A DNA stretch of 64,000 nucleotides from Dryocola clanedunensis subsp. sulfonylureivorans (GTDB taxonomy: Bacteria; Pseudomonadota; Gammaproteobacteria; Enterobacterales; Enterobacteriaceae), in assembly GCF_016756775.1 (NCBI RefSeq), contig NZ_JAERMU010000014.1, positions 1 through 64,000 on the forward strand. Direction: 5' to 3'. Position 1 is the first letter of the stretch, and each line of letters starts with the position of its first letter. Below the pieces are notes generated by a model. It was not told the DNA's origin, ran no database searches, and saw only the letters and a list, made by a program, of their open reading frames with translations. Both the position numbers and the translations under genes were made by a program. Positions 8,400-18,360 of the stretch are shown here, piece by piece.

Positions 8400-9560
8400 A
8401 TGAGCTGGGAAAGGACGAAAGCAACAACAATGGAGTTGCCTCCTGAGCCATCTTTTACAGGATGGCTGTTGGCAGGAGGTGTTGCCGCGGTTGTGGGTAT
8501 TTTGCTGTTTATCCTGCATGCGTCAGGCACGGTTAAGGTACTGGCTGCATTCAATATCTGGTGGCTGGCATCCAGTCCGGTTCTTGGCTGGTTTTTCCTG
8601 TTTTGTTTACGGGGGTGGTTGTGGGGCAGAACAGTCAATGAACATCAGTTTTTGCAGAAGGAAGCTGAATACGGACAGCAACAGTGGGAAGCCTGGGCTG
8701 GCCGCTATCTGGCCGTGCTTGGAAGCAGCATACTGCTACCTTCTGGAGTGACCTCTGACGCCATTGCTAAATCAGATGCAGCCGATGCGCCGCAATTGTT
8801 TTCACTGACCAGCCATTTTGATGCGATATCAGCGACGTCCACCTCCTTGCTCGAACTGGGTCTGGCCGGTGTACAAAACGCGATCGCGATGTTGCCTGCG
8901 ACAGTGCCATTCAACGTCACCATTGTGAGTGACATAAATTCCTCAGACTTCGAGACCCGGTTTCGCGAATCATGGGGAAGAACTTACCCAGGGCGTGCGC
9001 TGACAGGTTCGATTTCATGTTGTGAAGCCCTTTCTTTTGCCTGGATCGAAGAGCGCCTTAAAAATCCCGTTTTCGACATTGATCTGATCCTGATATTGCA
9101 AAATCAGGCTGCTGAACAGTATTCCGATGCTCTCGCGGTCATGATGCTTACCAGCGATGATATTGCTGAAAAATATCAGCTTCCTCACTCTGCCCGCCTA
9201 TTGCGACCAATGCCGTTGGACATGACAAATTTCAAAGCTGATATGGGATTGTTCCTCGAAACACAAACGATCGCCTGTCAGACATCAAACGTGTTTTGTG
9301 ACTACGGGAACTGGAATGACTGGTTTGCTGAGCTAATGACCGTGTCGCAATCACATCTGACGCCGTGGGTGCCGCAGGAAATTGATGTACTGGAAAAATA
9401 TAACGGTATTCCAGGTGCTGGCAGTGCGTGGCTTTTAGCCATATTACTGGCCGACATCGTGTCCGTCAGCAACAAACCTGTTTTAGGGCTGTTTACCTCA
9501 GGTACTGACCGTTTCGTCAGTACTGTTACCTCAGGGAGTGAAAAAAATGATGCCGGGTAG
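8400..9560 (+). CDS. T6SS-associated inner-membrane protein of unknown function
   Basis: A 386-residue protein with two membrane segments near residues 20-42 (GWLLAGGVAAVVGILLF) and 50-72 (NIWWLASSPVLGWFFLFC), followed by a long, mostly cytoplasmic or periplasmic domain that I do not recognise. It sits between PAAR and tssM and overlaps tssM by 14 bases, so it is almost certainly translated with the membrane-complex gene. I recall similar uncharacterised ORFs upstream of icmF in Klebsiella and Enterobacter T6SS loci. It may be an accessory component of the TssJLM complex, but this is inference from position and topology. Confidence 0.7.
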   Translation: MSWERTKATTMELPPEPSFTGWLLAGGVAAVVGILLFILHASGTVKVLAAFNIWWLASSPVLGWFFLFCLRGWLWGRTVNEHQFLQKEAEYGQQQWEAWAGRYLAVLGSSILLPSGVTSDAIAKSDAADAPQLFSLTSHFDAISATSTSLLELGLAGVQNAIAMLPATVPFNVTIVSDINSSDFETRFRESWGRTYPGRALTGSISCCEALSFAWIEERLKNPVFDIDLILILQNQAAEQYSDALAVMMLTSDDIAEKYQLPHSARLLRPMPLDMTNFKADMGLFLETQTIACQTSNVFCDYGNWNDWFAELMTVSQSHLTPWVPQEIDVLEKYNGIPGAGSAWLLAILLADIVSVSNKPVLGLFTSGTDRFVSTVTSGSEKNDAG

Positions 9561-12500
9561 TTCATGGAGCAGAGGGGGGCTTGTCGGCATAATAGCCTGC
9601 ATCTCAGCGATTACAGGGGCCTTGATCCTTCATTTTGGCCCCTCACATGGCCTTGACACCCGACTTAAGCAAATGTTTGCATTTGCTGCCGTATGGATAG
9701 TCTTGCTTATTTTTTTCTATACGCCGTTTATGTTCCGGTTCATGCGGGAAAAGTATCACCGCTGGCAGGAGCAGAAGAACAATGCGCTGCCTTCTGATGA
9801 ATCAAGAGCTGCCCGGACTCCGCCACGCAATGTCACCGTTGATACCATTCGTGAAGCCATGCGTAACCTCTATGGCCGACGCTGGGGACGTAAAACACGT
9901 ATTTTGCTGATAACAGGTACTGCCTCTGAGGTTGAACAGCTGACCCCCGGTCTTACGGGCCAGCTCTGGCAGGAAGACCGCGGCACGCTGTTGCTGTGGG
10001 GCGGTGACCTCAATACACCAGCAGACAGTGCCTGGCTGACGGCGCTGCGTAAGCTACGTCGCCGACCGGTGGATGGGCTGGTGTGGGTCACCTCGGCCTT
10101 TGACCAGCTCTCAGCACCGGGGCTGGAGCAGCCGCTGCCGGTACCGTCTGAAAGTACTATGGATACGCTTTCCCATGCCATCAGCGACCGCATGGACGTG
10201 CTGGGCTGGAAAATCCCGCTGTATGCCTGGTCCCTGCATCCGCGTGCTGGTAAACCGGAAGGGCGCATTGTGCAGGCGACGGGCTGTCTGCTGCCTGCCG
10301 GGAGTCGTGCGGAAGGGCTGGCAGAGCAGCTCGCTGCTCTGACGCCGGAACTGACCACTCAGGGCCTGCAGCAGACCTGCGGAGAGGTGAAACATAACTT
10401 CCTGCTGACGCTTGCCGACCAGCTTATTCGCGAACCACAGAGCGTGGCCGCACCGCTGTCGGTGATGCTCAATCCGTACCGCCCGCTGCCGCTGGCCGGC
10501 GTGGTGTTCAGTCAGCCGTCTGCCGGTGCTGAACGTGCCGTGAAGCACCACTGGGGGATGGACAAACGCTGGGATGTTCTGCCTGATTCTGTTCGTATGC
10601 TGCCCGTCGCACTGCGGCCGCGCAAGCCGGGCATTCCGTGGCGTAAAGTGATGGCTGCAGCTGTAGCCCTGCTGATGGTCGGCTGGGCTGCCTGGATGGG
10701 GATTGCCTATGTCAGTAACCGCAGTCAGATTGCCGGGGCAGATGTGCAGGCCTCTCTGGCCGCGCGGTCAAATCAGCCGCTGGAACAGCGTCTGCATGCG
10801 CTGTCTGAACTGCAGAAAACGCTGGCCCGTCTGCAGTACCGTTCAGAGCACGGCGTGCCGTGGTATGAACAGGCCGGGCTGAGCCAGAATAACGCCCTGC
10901 TGGCCGCCCTCTGGCCGCGTTATCAGGACAGCGCGCTGCCGCTGTTGCGGGATGCAGCTGCAGACCACCTGCAGAAGCAGGTCAGTGCTTTTAACGCGCT
11001 GCCGCCGGGCAGTCCGCTGCGCGAGCAGATGGCAAAAACCACCTATGACCAGCTCAGGCTCTACCTGATGCTGGCCCGCCCGGAACGTATGGATGCGCGC
11101 TGGTTCAGCGCGACGCTGCTGCATGACTGGCCGAAACGTGATGGTGTGAAAGACAGCGTCTGGCAGGGTATGGCCCCGTCGCTGCTGTCGTTTTATGGCG
11201 CACAGCTGGCGGCCCATCCGCAGTGGACGTTATCTGCGGATGAGAGCATGGTCAGCCAGGCGCGGTCCCTGCTGGTTCGCCTGATGGGCATGCGCAACAG
11301 CGAGTCCTCCCTGTACCAGAAGATGCTCTCCCGGGTCGCACACCTGTATGTCGATATGCGCCTGGAAGACATGACCGGCGACACGGACGCGGCCCGCCTG
11401 TTCAGTTCCGCTGAGGTGGTGCCGGGGATGTTCACCCGTCAGGCCTGGGAGCAGGCGGTGCAGCCTGCCATCGATAAAGTGGTGAAGGCGCGCCGGGATG
11501 AGCTCGACTGGGTGCTCACTGACAGCAAGCGTCAGGCGGTATCACAGGATGAAGCCTCCCCGGAAGCGCTGAAGAAACGCCTGACGGAGCGTTACTTTAC
11601 CGACTTTGGCGGTGCCTGGCTGGAGTTCCTCAACAGCCTGCGCTGGAATCAGGCGGCCACGCTGTCGGACTCGATTGACCAGCTGACCCTGATGGCCGAT
11701 GTACGCCAGTCACCTCTGGTGGCGCTGATGAATACCCTGAACGTGCAGGGACGCACCGGACAAACTGGTGAGGCGATTTCCGATTCTCTGGTGAAGTCGG
11801 CAAAAAATCTGCTGGGTGGGGACAATAAGGATGCGATTGACCAGAGCGCCGGCGTTCACGGCCCGCTGGACGCGACTTTTGGCCCGGTGCTGGCGCTGAT
11901 GGACAAAACCCGCTCCGGCATGCAGGCCCAGAGCCTCCAGTCGTATCTGACCCGTGTCACCCAGGTGCGTCTGCGCCTGCAGCAGGTGACCAACGCGGCC
12001 GACCCGCAGGCCATGACCCAGACCCTTGCGCAGACGGTATTCCAGGGCAAGGCGGTCGATCTGACCGAAACCCGCGACTACGGCAGCCTGATTGCCGCCG
12101 GCCTCGGCCAGGAGTGGAGCGGGTTTGGCCGTACGGTGTTTGTGAACCCGATGGAGCAGGCCTGGCAGCAGGTGCTGACCCCGGCGGCCGACAGCCTCAA
12201 TGCCCAGTGGCAGCAGGCGGTGGTTAACGAATGGAACAGTGCGTTTGGCGGGCGCTATCCGTTCAGCAACAGCAGCAGTGATGTGTCCCTGCCGCTGCTG
12301 GCCAAATATCTCAATGCAGATTCCGGGCGTATCGCACAGTTCCTGCAGACTCGCCTCAAGGGTGTTCTGCATCGCGAGGGGAATCACTGGGTGCCGGACA
12401 GCATTAACGCGCAGGGGCTGACCTTTAACCCGACCTTCCTCAACGCCATCAATACCCTGAGTCATATCTCCGATGTGGCTTTCACCGAAGGCAATGCCGG

Positions 12501-12960
12501 CATGAACTTTGAGCTGCGCCCCGGCACCGCCGCCGGGGTGATGCAGACCGATATGATTATCGACAGCCAGAAGCTGACCTACGTGAACCAGCTCCCGGCG
12601 TGGAAACGCTTCACCTGGCCGGGTGACACGGAAGCCCCCGGGGCGACGTTAAGCTGGATAAGTACCCAGGCAGGCACCCGTCAGTATGCGGACATCCCGG
12701 GCGCCTGGGGCTGGATACGCCTGCTCGATACCGCGTCTGTCAGTGCGTATCCGGGGGTGGGCAGCAGCTACAGCCTGCACTGGAAAGCACAGGACGGACG
12801 CGCGCTGAACTATACCCTGCGCACCGAAGCCGGAGAAGGGCCGCTGGCGCTGCTGAAGCTGCGTAAATTCCGTCTGCCGGAGACCATTTTCAGCACGGGC
12901 GGTGCGGCACCGTCAGGCTCAATAGCCAGCGCCAGCAACAATACCGGGGGGGATTACTGA
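9547..12960 (+). CDS. tssM: T6SS membrane-complex protein TssM (IcmF/VasK)
   Basis: TssM spans the inner membrane and periplasm and links TssL to the outer-membrane lipoprotein TssJ. The protein (1137 residues) has two N-terminal membrane helices (about residues 10-30 and 45-65), a cytoplasmic domain, a third helix near 365-390 (AAAVALLMVGWAAWMGIAYV), and a long periplasmic part with the IcmF-related and C-terminal beta domains. The place where many TssM proteins have a Walker A reads LLITGTASEVEQLTPG, with no GKT/S, so this copy lacks a canonical P-loop. ATG 9547 is preferred because GGGAG is at 9534-9538; GTG 9538 overlaps that site. The stop shares one base with the tssA start (TGATG). Confidence 0.94.
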   Translation: MMPGSSWSRGGLVGIIACISAITGALILHFGPSHGLDTRLKQMFAFAAVWIVLLIFFYTPFMFRFMREKYHRWQEQKNNALPSDESRAARTPPRNVTVDTIREAMRNLYGRRWGRKTRILLITGTASEVEQLTPGLTGQLWQEDRGTLLLWGGDLNTPADSAWLTALRKLRRRPVDGLVWVTSAFDQLSAPGLEQPLPVPSESTMDTLSHAISDRMDVLGWKIPLYAWSLHPRAGKPEGRIVQATGCLLPAGSRAEGLAEQLAALTPELTTQGLQQTCGEVKHNFLLTLADQLIREPQSVAAPLSVMLNPYRPLPLAGVVFSQPSAGAERAVKHHWGMDKRWDVLPDSVRMLPVALRPRKPGIPWRKVMAAAVALLMVGWAAWMGIAYVSNRSQIAGADVQASLAARSNQPLEQRLHALSELQKTLARLQYRSEHGVPWYEQAGLSQNNALLAALWPRYQDSALPLLRDAAADHLQKQVSAFNALPPGSPLREQMAKTTYDQLRLYLMLARPERMDARWFSATLLHDWPKRDGVKDSVWQGMAPSLLSFYGAQLAAHPQWTLSADESMVSQARSLLVRLMGMRNSESSLYQKMLSRVAHLYVDMRLEDMTGDTDAARLFSSAEVVPGMFTRQAWEQAVQPAIDKVVKARRDELDWVLTDSKRQAVSQDEASPEALKKRLTERYFTDFGGAWLEFLNSLRWNQAATLSDSIDQLTLMADVRQSPLVALMNTLNVQGRTGQTGEAISDSLVKSAKNLLGGDNKDAIDQSAGVHGPLDATFGPVLALMDKTRSGMQAQSLQSYLTRVTQVRLRLQQVTNAADPQAMTQTLAQTVFQGKAVDLTETRDYGSLIAAGLGQEWSGFGRTVFVNPMEQAWQQVLTPAADSLNAQWQQAVVNEWNSAFGGRYPFSNSSSDVSLPLLAKYLNADSGRIAQFLQTRLKGVLHREGNHWVPDSINAQGLTFNPTFLNAINTLSHISDVAFTEGNAGMNFELRPGTAAGVMQTDMIIDSQKLTYVNQLPAWKRFTWPGDTEAPGATLSWISTQAGTRQYADIPGAWGWIRLLDTASVSAYPGVGSSYSLHWKAQDGRALNYTLRTEAGEGPLALLKLRKFRLPETIFSTGGAAPSGSIASASNNTGGDY

Positions 12961-14555
12961 TGAGTACCCTGAGTGCATTACTCAGCGCCTGCCAGGCAGA
13001 GGAAGCGACGCTGCTGCAGAGCACCCGTGAACGGGTGGCGCAGTGGGACCGCTGGCTGCAACCGCTGTCAGGGGCGTCCTCCGTCGGGGATGACCCGGGC
13101 TACGACGACGACTTCCAGCAGATGCGGGAGGAGGTTAATAAACTCTCCGGGGCTGACACGGCGCTCATCTGCCAGCTGGCTGAGAAGCTACTCACCGGTA
13201 CGGCCAAAGACATTCGGGTGGCGACGTACTATTGCTGGGCAAAACTGCACCGCGAAGGTGAGCAGGGCCTGGCGGAGGGCCTCGAACTGCTGGCCGGACT
13301 CCTTGAGCGCTTTGGTTCCCGACTGTATCCGCAGCGTGACCGCAGCCGCAAGGCGGCGCTGGAATGGCTGGCTGGTTCGCGAATGACCGACAGCCTGTCG
13401 CTGTACCCGGAAGTGGTCAGGGATGAGGCAGTGCGTACCGCTGGCGCGCTGTTGCTGATAGCTCAGCTGACAGAAAACGAGCCCGATGAAAACCGTCCAC
13501 AGCTTAATGCGCTGTTTGGTGCGCTGGAAAGCCGTCTGCAGAAAGCCGGTGGTGTGGACGCAGTTGTACCGCAGAATGCCAGCAACAGCGAACCGCAATC
13601 AACAATACGTCACGGTGACGCCCCGGTCACAGGACGTATTACCTCTGGCCAGGATTTACTGGCGCAGGCACGTACCTTCGCCGAATATCTGCGTGAACAG
13701 CCTGACGGATGGCTGTCAGCCCATCACCTGATGAAGAGCCTGCGCCACGATACGCTGCATGCCATTCCGGCCCCCGATGCACAGGGTCGCACGCGTATCG
13801 AACCGCCAAGGGCCGACCAGCGGGCGTTACTGAAACGCCTCTATCTGCAGCAGAACTGGAGTGAAATGCTGGAAACGGCGGACAGCACCTTTTCCCGGGG
13901 CGCCAACCATCTGTGGCTGGATTTGCAGTGGTATATCCACCAGGCCCTGATGAAGTCCGGGCAGGAGACGCTGGCCGACATTGTTGCAGCTGACATGAAA
14001 GGACTGCTGGCCCGTCTGTCCGGACTGGAGACACTGGCCTTCAGTGACGGCACGCCGTTTGCCGATGAAGTGACGCTGAACTGGATCCAGCAGAATGTGC
14101 TGGAGTCGACGGGCGGGTGGGGCAATGACACACCCTCCGCACAGATGGCTGCCGGTCATGACGATATCCTTTCCCTGGAGCCGGAAGCCGTGTCCCTGGC
14201 CGACAGTGGCGGCCCGGATGCGGCGCTGACCTGGCTGCAGACCCGTCCCGGCATCACCAGCGCACGCCAGCAGTGGCTGCTACGCCTGCTGATGGGGCGT
14301 ATTGCCGAGCAGTACGGAAAAAATGAGCTGGCGGTGCACCTGTTTGCCGAACTGGGAGAACGGGCCCGTGACGTCACCCTCACCGAATGGGAGCCTGAGC
14401 TGTTATTTGAAGTTCGGGCCCGCCACCTGAAACTCCTGCGCCTGAAAGCCGGTCGCAGTGAGGCCGACAAAGTGCGCCTGACCCCGTTGATGGACAAGTT
14501 GCTGGCCGCGCTGATTACGGTCGATCCCGCCCGTGCTGCCGTGCTTTGCGGTTAA
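12960..14555 (+). CDS. tssA: T6SS assembly protein TssA (ImpA N-terminal domain)
   Basis: TssA proteins prime and coordinate sheath/tube polymerisation between the membrane complex and baseplate. This 531-residue protein has the ImpA-type N-terminal domain (about residues 10-130, including GLELLAGLLERFGSRLYPQR) and a C-terminal region of the VasJ kind. It has no membrane helix, in contrast to the related gene at 18522. The start overlaps the tssM stop by one base, placing it in the same transcription unit, and tssF follows after 21 bases. Confidence 0.88.
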   Translation: MSTLSALLSACQAEEATLLQSTRERVAQWDRWLQPLSGASSVGDDPGYDDDFQQMREEVNKLSGADTALICQLAEKLLTGTAKDIRVATYYCWAKLHREGEQGLAEGLELLAGLLERFGSRLYPQRDRSRKAALEWLAGSRMTDSLSLYPEVVRDEAVRTAGALLLIAQLTENEPDENRPQLNALFGALESRLQKAGGVDAVVPQNASNSEPQSTIRHGDAPVTGRITSGQDLLAQARTFAEYLREQPDGWLSAHHLMKSLRHDTLHAIPAPDAQGRTRIEPPRADQRALLKRLYLQQNWSEMLETADSTFSRGANHLWLDLQWYIHQALMKSGQETLADIVAADMKGLLARLSGLETLAFSDGTPFADEVTLNWIQQNVLESTGGWGNDTPSAQMAAGHDDILSLEPEAVSLADSGGPDAALTWLQTRPGITSARQQWLLRLLMGRIAEQYGKNELAVHLFAELGERARDVTLTEWEPELLFEVRARHLKLLRLKAGRSEADKVRLTPLMDKLLAALITVDPARAAVLCG

Positions 14556-14576
14556 ATCCACAGGAACAGAAATAAA

Positions 14577-16340
14577 ATGGATGACTTAACCCTGCGTTAT
14601 TACGACGCGGAAATGCGCTACCTCCGTGATGCTGCGAAAGAGTTTGCTCAGACCCACCCTGACCGGGCCGCGATGCTGGACCTGGATAAGGCGGGGACAC
14701 CTGACCCGTATGTCGAACGCCTTTTTGAAGGCTTTGCTTTCTCGATGGGGCGGCTGCGTGAAAAGATTGACGACGACCTGCCGGAGCTGACCGAAGGGCT
14801 GGTCAGCATGCTCTGGCCACACTATCTGCGCACCATTCCGTCACTTTCGGTGGTGGCGTTCACGCCCGCGCTTCAGGCCGTGAAAATGGCGGAAGTGATG
14901 CCCGCGGGACTTGAAGTGTACTCCCGCCCGGTGGGGCCGAAGAACACCGTTTGTCGCTACCGTACGACCCGGGATGTGATGCTCAATCCGCTCAGTGTTT
15001 CTGGCGTGACCATGGCCACCGAACCGGACGGTCGTTCGCGGCTCTCGATGCGCTTTGCCTGCAGCACTCAGGCGGACTGGTCTCATGCAGACCTCAGTCA
15101 TCTGAGCCTGTACCTCGGCGCGGATGCGCCCGTCAGCAGCCAGCTGCACCTGATGCTGACGAAACGGCAGGCGGCGCTGTACATGCGTTTACCCGGGCAG
15201 ACTGACCGTATCCGCCTTGACGGGTATTTTTCCCCAGGCGGGTTTGCTGAAGAGGACGGCCTGTGGCCTAAAGGCGATACCGCCTTCAGCGGCTATCAGC
15301 TGCTGCTGGAGTACTTCACCTTCCGCGACAAGTTTATGTTTGTTCACCTTAACGGGCTGGACGGCATCACGCCTCCGCCGGGCGCTGAGTATTTCGACAT
15401 TGAAGTGGTGTTCAGTACGCCCTGGCCCTCAGACCTGCCGGTGAGTGATGACGCCGTACGTCTTCATTGTGTGCCGGTGATTAACCTGTTCACCCTGGAA
15501 GCTGACCCGCTCACCATCACCGGGCTTGAAAGCGAGTATCTGCTGCGACCGAAAAGGTTGCAGGACGGACATACCGAGATTTACTCGGTGGATTCGGTCA
15601 CCGGCTCAAACCGGACCCGTGATGCGGAGTACGTCCCCTTCAGCAGCTTTCGTCATAAAGGGGGCATGATGCGTCGTCATGCCCCGCCACGTTACTACCA
15701 CACCCGAGTGAAACGGAGTGTGACCGGGCTGTATGACACCTGGCTTATTCTCGGCGGTCACCAGTGGGAAGATGACCGCCTGTTTGAGCGTGAAGCCGTC
15801 TCGCTGCAAATCACCGGCACTAACGGTCAGTTACCGCGCCGCGCGCTGCAGAGCACGCTGCTTGACCGTTGTGAACAGGTAGTGCAGGCGCCGTTAACGG
15901 TCAGAAATCTCGTCAAACCTACATTGCCGGTCTACCCCCCTGCCGAAGACCGTTTTCACTGGCGGGTGCTGAGCCATCTTGGCTCCGGCTTCCTTAATAT
16001 GATGAGTACCGCCGAGGTGCTGCGCGGAACGCTGGCGCTGTATAACTGGCAGGAGGATGAACTCAATAATCGCCGGCTGGAAGCCATTCAGCATGTCACT
16101 CATCACCGACTCCAGCGGTTTGAACAGGGGTATCTGCTGCGGGGGCTGGACATCGAAGTCACCCTCGACAGCAACGGTTTCACAGGGGAGGGAGATATTC
16201 ACCTGTTCGGTGAAATGCTCAACCGGTTCTTTGGTCTCTATGCCGATATGAACCAGTTTAACCAGCTCACGCTCATTGTTCAGCCAGAAGGAAAATGCAT
16301 CCGGTGGAAAGAGAATCACAGTCCGCGCCTGCCAGGCTGA
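14577..16340 (+). CDS. tssF: T6SS baseplate subunit TssF
   Basis: TssF is a wedge component of the T6SS baseplate. At 587 residues it has the usual length and the typical start (DDLTLRYYDAEMRYLRDAAK) and VasA-family features, including an N-terminal helix-rich region followed by mixed beta domains. An AGGA motif precedes the ATG. The 3' end overlaps tssG by 46 bases, the conserved tssF-tssG arrangement. Cytoplasmic; partners are TssG, TssE, TssK and VgrG. Confidence 0.94.
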   Translation: MDDLTLRYYDAEMRYLRDAAKEFAQTHPDRAAMLDLDKAGTPDPYVERLFEGFAFSMGRLREKIDDDLPELTEGLVSMLWPHYLRTIPSLSVVAFTPALQAVKMAEVMPAGLEVYSRPVGPKNTVCRYRTTRDVMLNPLSVSGVTMATEPDGRSRLSMRFACSTQADWSHADLSHLSLYLGADAPVSSQLHLMLTKRQAALYMRLPGQTDRIRLDGYFSPGGFAEEDGLWPKGDTAFSGYQLLLEYFTFRDKFMFVHLNGLDGITPPPGAEYFDIEVVFSTPWPSDLPVSDDAVRLHCVPVINLFTLEADPLTITGLESEYLLRPKRLQDGHTEIYSVDSVTGSNRTRDAEYVPFSSFRHKGGMMRRHAPPRYYHTRVKRSVTGLYDTWLILGGHQWEDDRLFEREAVSLQITGTNGQLPRRALQSTLLDRCEQVVQAPLTVRNLVKPTLPVYPPAEDRFHWRVLSHLGSGFLNMMSTAEVLRGTLALYNWQEDELNNRRLEAIQHVTHHRLQRFEQGYLLRGLDIEVTLDSNGFTGEGDIHLFGEMLNRFFGLYADMNQFNQLTLIVQPEGKCIRWKENHSPRLPG

Positions 16341-17398
16341 TTGCGCAGCTTGGTGACCGGCTGCCACACATCAACTTTTATCGCTTCTGCCAGTTACTGG
16401 AACAGAGCCAGCCGGACAGGCCGGTCACCGGCAGCACCTGGCAGGTGCGTCATGAACCGGTACGTTTTCGGCCGCATCCGGGAATGGGGTTTCCCGCCTC
16501 GGAAATTAAAGCACTTGAGCCAGCTGAACATCCGCACCTGCCGCCCACGGTGCGTGTCACTTTCATGGGACTCTACGGTGTCGAATCGCCGCTGCCCACG
16601 CACTATATCGATGACATCACTCAGCGGCGGGAAGGGTATGAGGCGACCGCTGACTTTCTCGATATCTTCAACCACCGGCTGATTGCCCAGTACTATCGCA
16701 TCTGGCGTAAATATTCGTATCCGGCGAGCTTCGAAGCGGGCGGCAGGGACAATATATCGCAGTACCTGCTGGGACTGACGGGACTCGGCATTGATGGGTG
16801 TACGGACAATATTGCGGCCCCGGCCTCACGCTTTCTGGCGCTGTTGCCGGTGATGTTGCTGCCGGGACGTACCGCGGAAGGGATGGCCTCACTGGTGCGG
16901 CTGCTGGCCCCCCATACCCAGGCGAAAATCTGGCATCACGACAAGCGTCGTGTTCCGCTGAAAAAGCCGCTGACCATGAGCGTGCGCCAGCCTGTCACCC
17001 TGGCCAACCGCCCGGTGATGGGCAACTATGCCACCGATGTGAACAGTCAGGTGCTGATGAGACTGACCACCACCGACCCGGAAGAAGTGCAGAGCTGGCT
17101 GCCTGGGGGAGACCTTCATACCGATTTAATGGCACTGCTGCATGTCTATCTCGGATCACGTCTCGATGTGCGGCTGCAGCTGTGCGTGGATCGCAGCCTG
17201 CTTCCCGATGCGACGATGAGCAGCAAACCCAAAGCAGGTGCGGTGCAGCTGGGTCGCACTGCCGTTATGCGGCCGCTGGATCCTGCATGCACCCTTAAAC
17301 ACACCAAAATCATAACCATCAATCTGGGCCGCTATGAGCGCGTTCAGGAACATATTCACCGCAGGGAGACCGATGAAGATGGCGAGTACCGCTGGTAA
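16295..17398 (+). CDS. tssG: T6SS baseplate subunit TssG
   Basis: TssG forms the (TssF)2-TssG wedge of the baseplate and contacts TssK. The 367-residue protein carries the VasB/ImpH signature near its N terminus (LPHINFYRFCQLLEQSQP) and the conserved PVRFRPHPGMGFPASEI region. It starts inside the 3' end of tssF and its own 3' end overlaps the tssJ start by 26 bases, so the baseplate and lipoprotein genes are translationally linked. Confidence 0.93.
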   Translation: MHPVERESQSAPARLIAQLGDRLPHINFYRFCQLLEQSQPDRPVTGSTWQVRHEPVRFRPHPGMGFPASEIKALEPAEHPHLPPTVRVTFMGLYGVESPLPTHYIDDITQRREGYEATADFLDIFNHRLIAQYYRIWRKYSYPASFEAGGRDNISQYLLGLTGLGIDGCTDNIAAPASRFLALLPVMLLPGRTAEGMASLVRLLAPHTQAKIWHHDKRRVPLKKPLTMSVRQPVTLANRPVMGNYATDVNSQVLMRLTTTDPEEVQSWLPGGDLHTDLMALLHVYLGSRLDVRLQLCVDRSLLPDATMSSKPKAGAVQLGRTAVMRPLDPACTLKHTKIITINLGRYERVQEHIHRRETDEDGEYRW

Positions 17399-17915
17399 AT
17401 TCCCCCTGGTGGCACTGGCCGCGAGTATCACACTGATGCTCGCTGGCTGTGGGCTGACCCAGAGCGTCACAGATGGCACCGTCGCCGTGACCAAATCGAT
17501 TTTTTATAAGCAGATAAAGACCCTGCATCTGGATATCAGGGCCCGTGAGGCCGTAAACAGCAACGCTGGCGGCGTGCCGTTGTCCACAGTGGTGCGTATC
17601 TATCAGCTCAAGGACCGTAAAACCTTCGATACGACGGACTACCCGTCACTGTTTAAGACTGACAGTCAGGCCATCAAGGCAGACCTGGTGGCGGAGAAAG
17701 ACATTCGCCTGCAGCCGGGCGGGGCCGTGACGGTCGATATGCCGATGGACGAAAAGGCGCAGTATGTGGCGGTGGCCGGGATGTTTATGTCGCCGGATCA
17801 GACAAACAACACCTGGCGCGTGGTACTGAGCCGGGACGACCTCGATCCGGACAAGGCGAGGGTTATTGAGGCCGGTAACAACCGGTTAACCCTGAAGGCG
17901 CTGAAAGATGAGTGA
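17373..17915 (+). CDS. tssJ: T6SS outer-membrane lipoprotein TssJ
   Basis: TssJ anchors the trans-envelope complex in the outer membrane and binds the C-terminal domain of TssM. ATG 17373 is chosen because GGGAG lies a few bases upstream and the resulting 180-residue protein begins with a proper lipoprotein signal, with lipobox LAGC and Cys26. An earlier in-frame ATG at 17334 would place extra polar residues before the signal. The mature part forms the transthyretin-like fold of the family. It overlaps tssG and, by 8 bases, tssE. Confidence 0.92.
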   Translation: MKMASTAGKFPLVALAASITLMLAGCGLTQSVTDGTVAVTKSIFYKQIKTLHLDIRAREAVNSNAGGVPLSTVVRIYQLKDRKTFDTTDYPSLFKTDSQAIKADLVAEKDIRLQPGGAVTVDMPMDEKAQYVAVAGMFMSPDQTNNTWRVVLSRDDLDPDKARVIEAGNNRLTLKALKDE

Positions 17916-18360
17916 GTCGCCACGCCCGTCGCTGTATGAGACCCTTTTTGGCAACTTCACCGGCGATCTCGATCTTCACCAGGTCAGCGAGCAGAACCAG
18001 GTGATCCTCTCGGTGCTGGATAATATGCAGCGCATCCTCAACTGCCGTGCCGGGACGCTGGCGCACCTGCCGGATTACGGTTTGCCGGATATGACTAAAA
18101 TCCTCCAGGGGTTGCCCGGCACCGCCCATCAGCTGATGGGCACGCTATCCGATGTGCTGCTGAAGTATGAGCCACGGCTGAAAAGCATCAGCGTCGTGAT
18201 GCTGGATCAAACTCTCCCCGGCGAGCTGCGTTACGCCATTGATGCCGAACTAAAAGGCATTGGCCTGGTGCGCTACGGCACGGACTTTATGCCGGAAGGG
18301 CGCGTGCTTATCCGCCACCTCAAACAGCAGCATTTCCTCGATACTCAGACCCGCTTGTAG
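17908..18360 (+). CDS. tssE: T6SS baseplate subunit TssE (gp25-like)
   Basis: TssE resembles phage T4 gp25 and nucleates sheath assembly on the baseplate. The 150-residue protein contains the family core (RAGTLAHLPDYGLPDM) and the C-terminal beta strands. It begins ATGAGTGAG overlapping the last codons of tssJ. The amber stop at 18358-18360 is followed by another 46 open codons in the same frame (to 18498) with a protein-like ending (HAFVEDEFFTLLEHLLPATT), which may be a gene remnant. Confidence 0.93.
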   Translation: MSESPRPSLYETLFGNFTGDLDLHQVSEQNQVILSVLDNMQRILNCRAGTLAHLPDYGLPDMTKILQGLPGTAHQLMGTLSDVLLKYEPRLKSISVVMLDQTLPGELRYAIDAELKGIGLVRYGTDFMPEGRVLIRHLKQQHFLDTQTRL

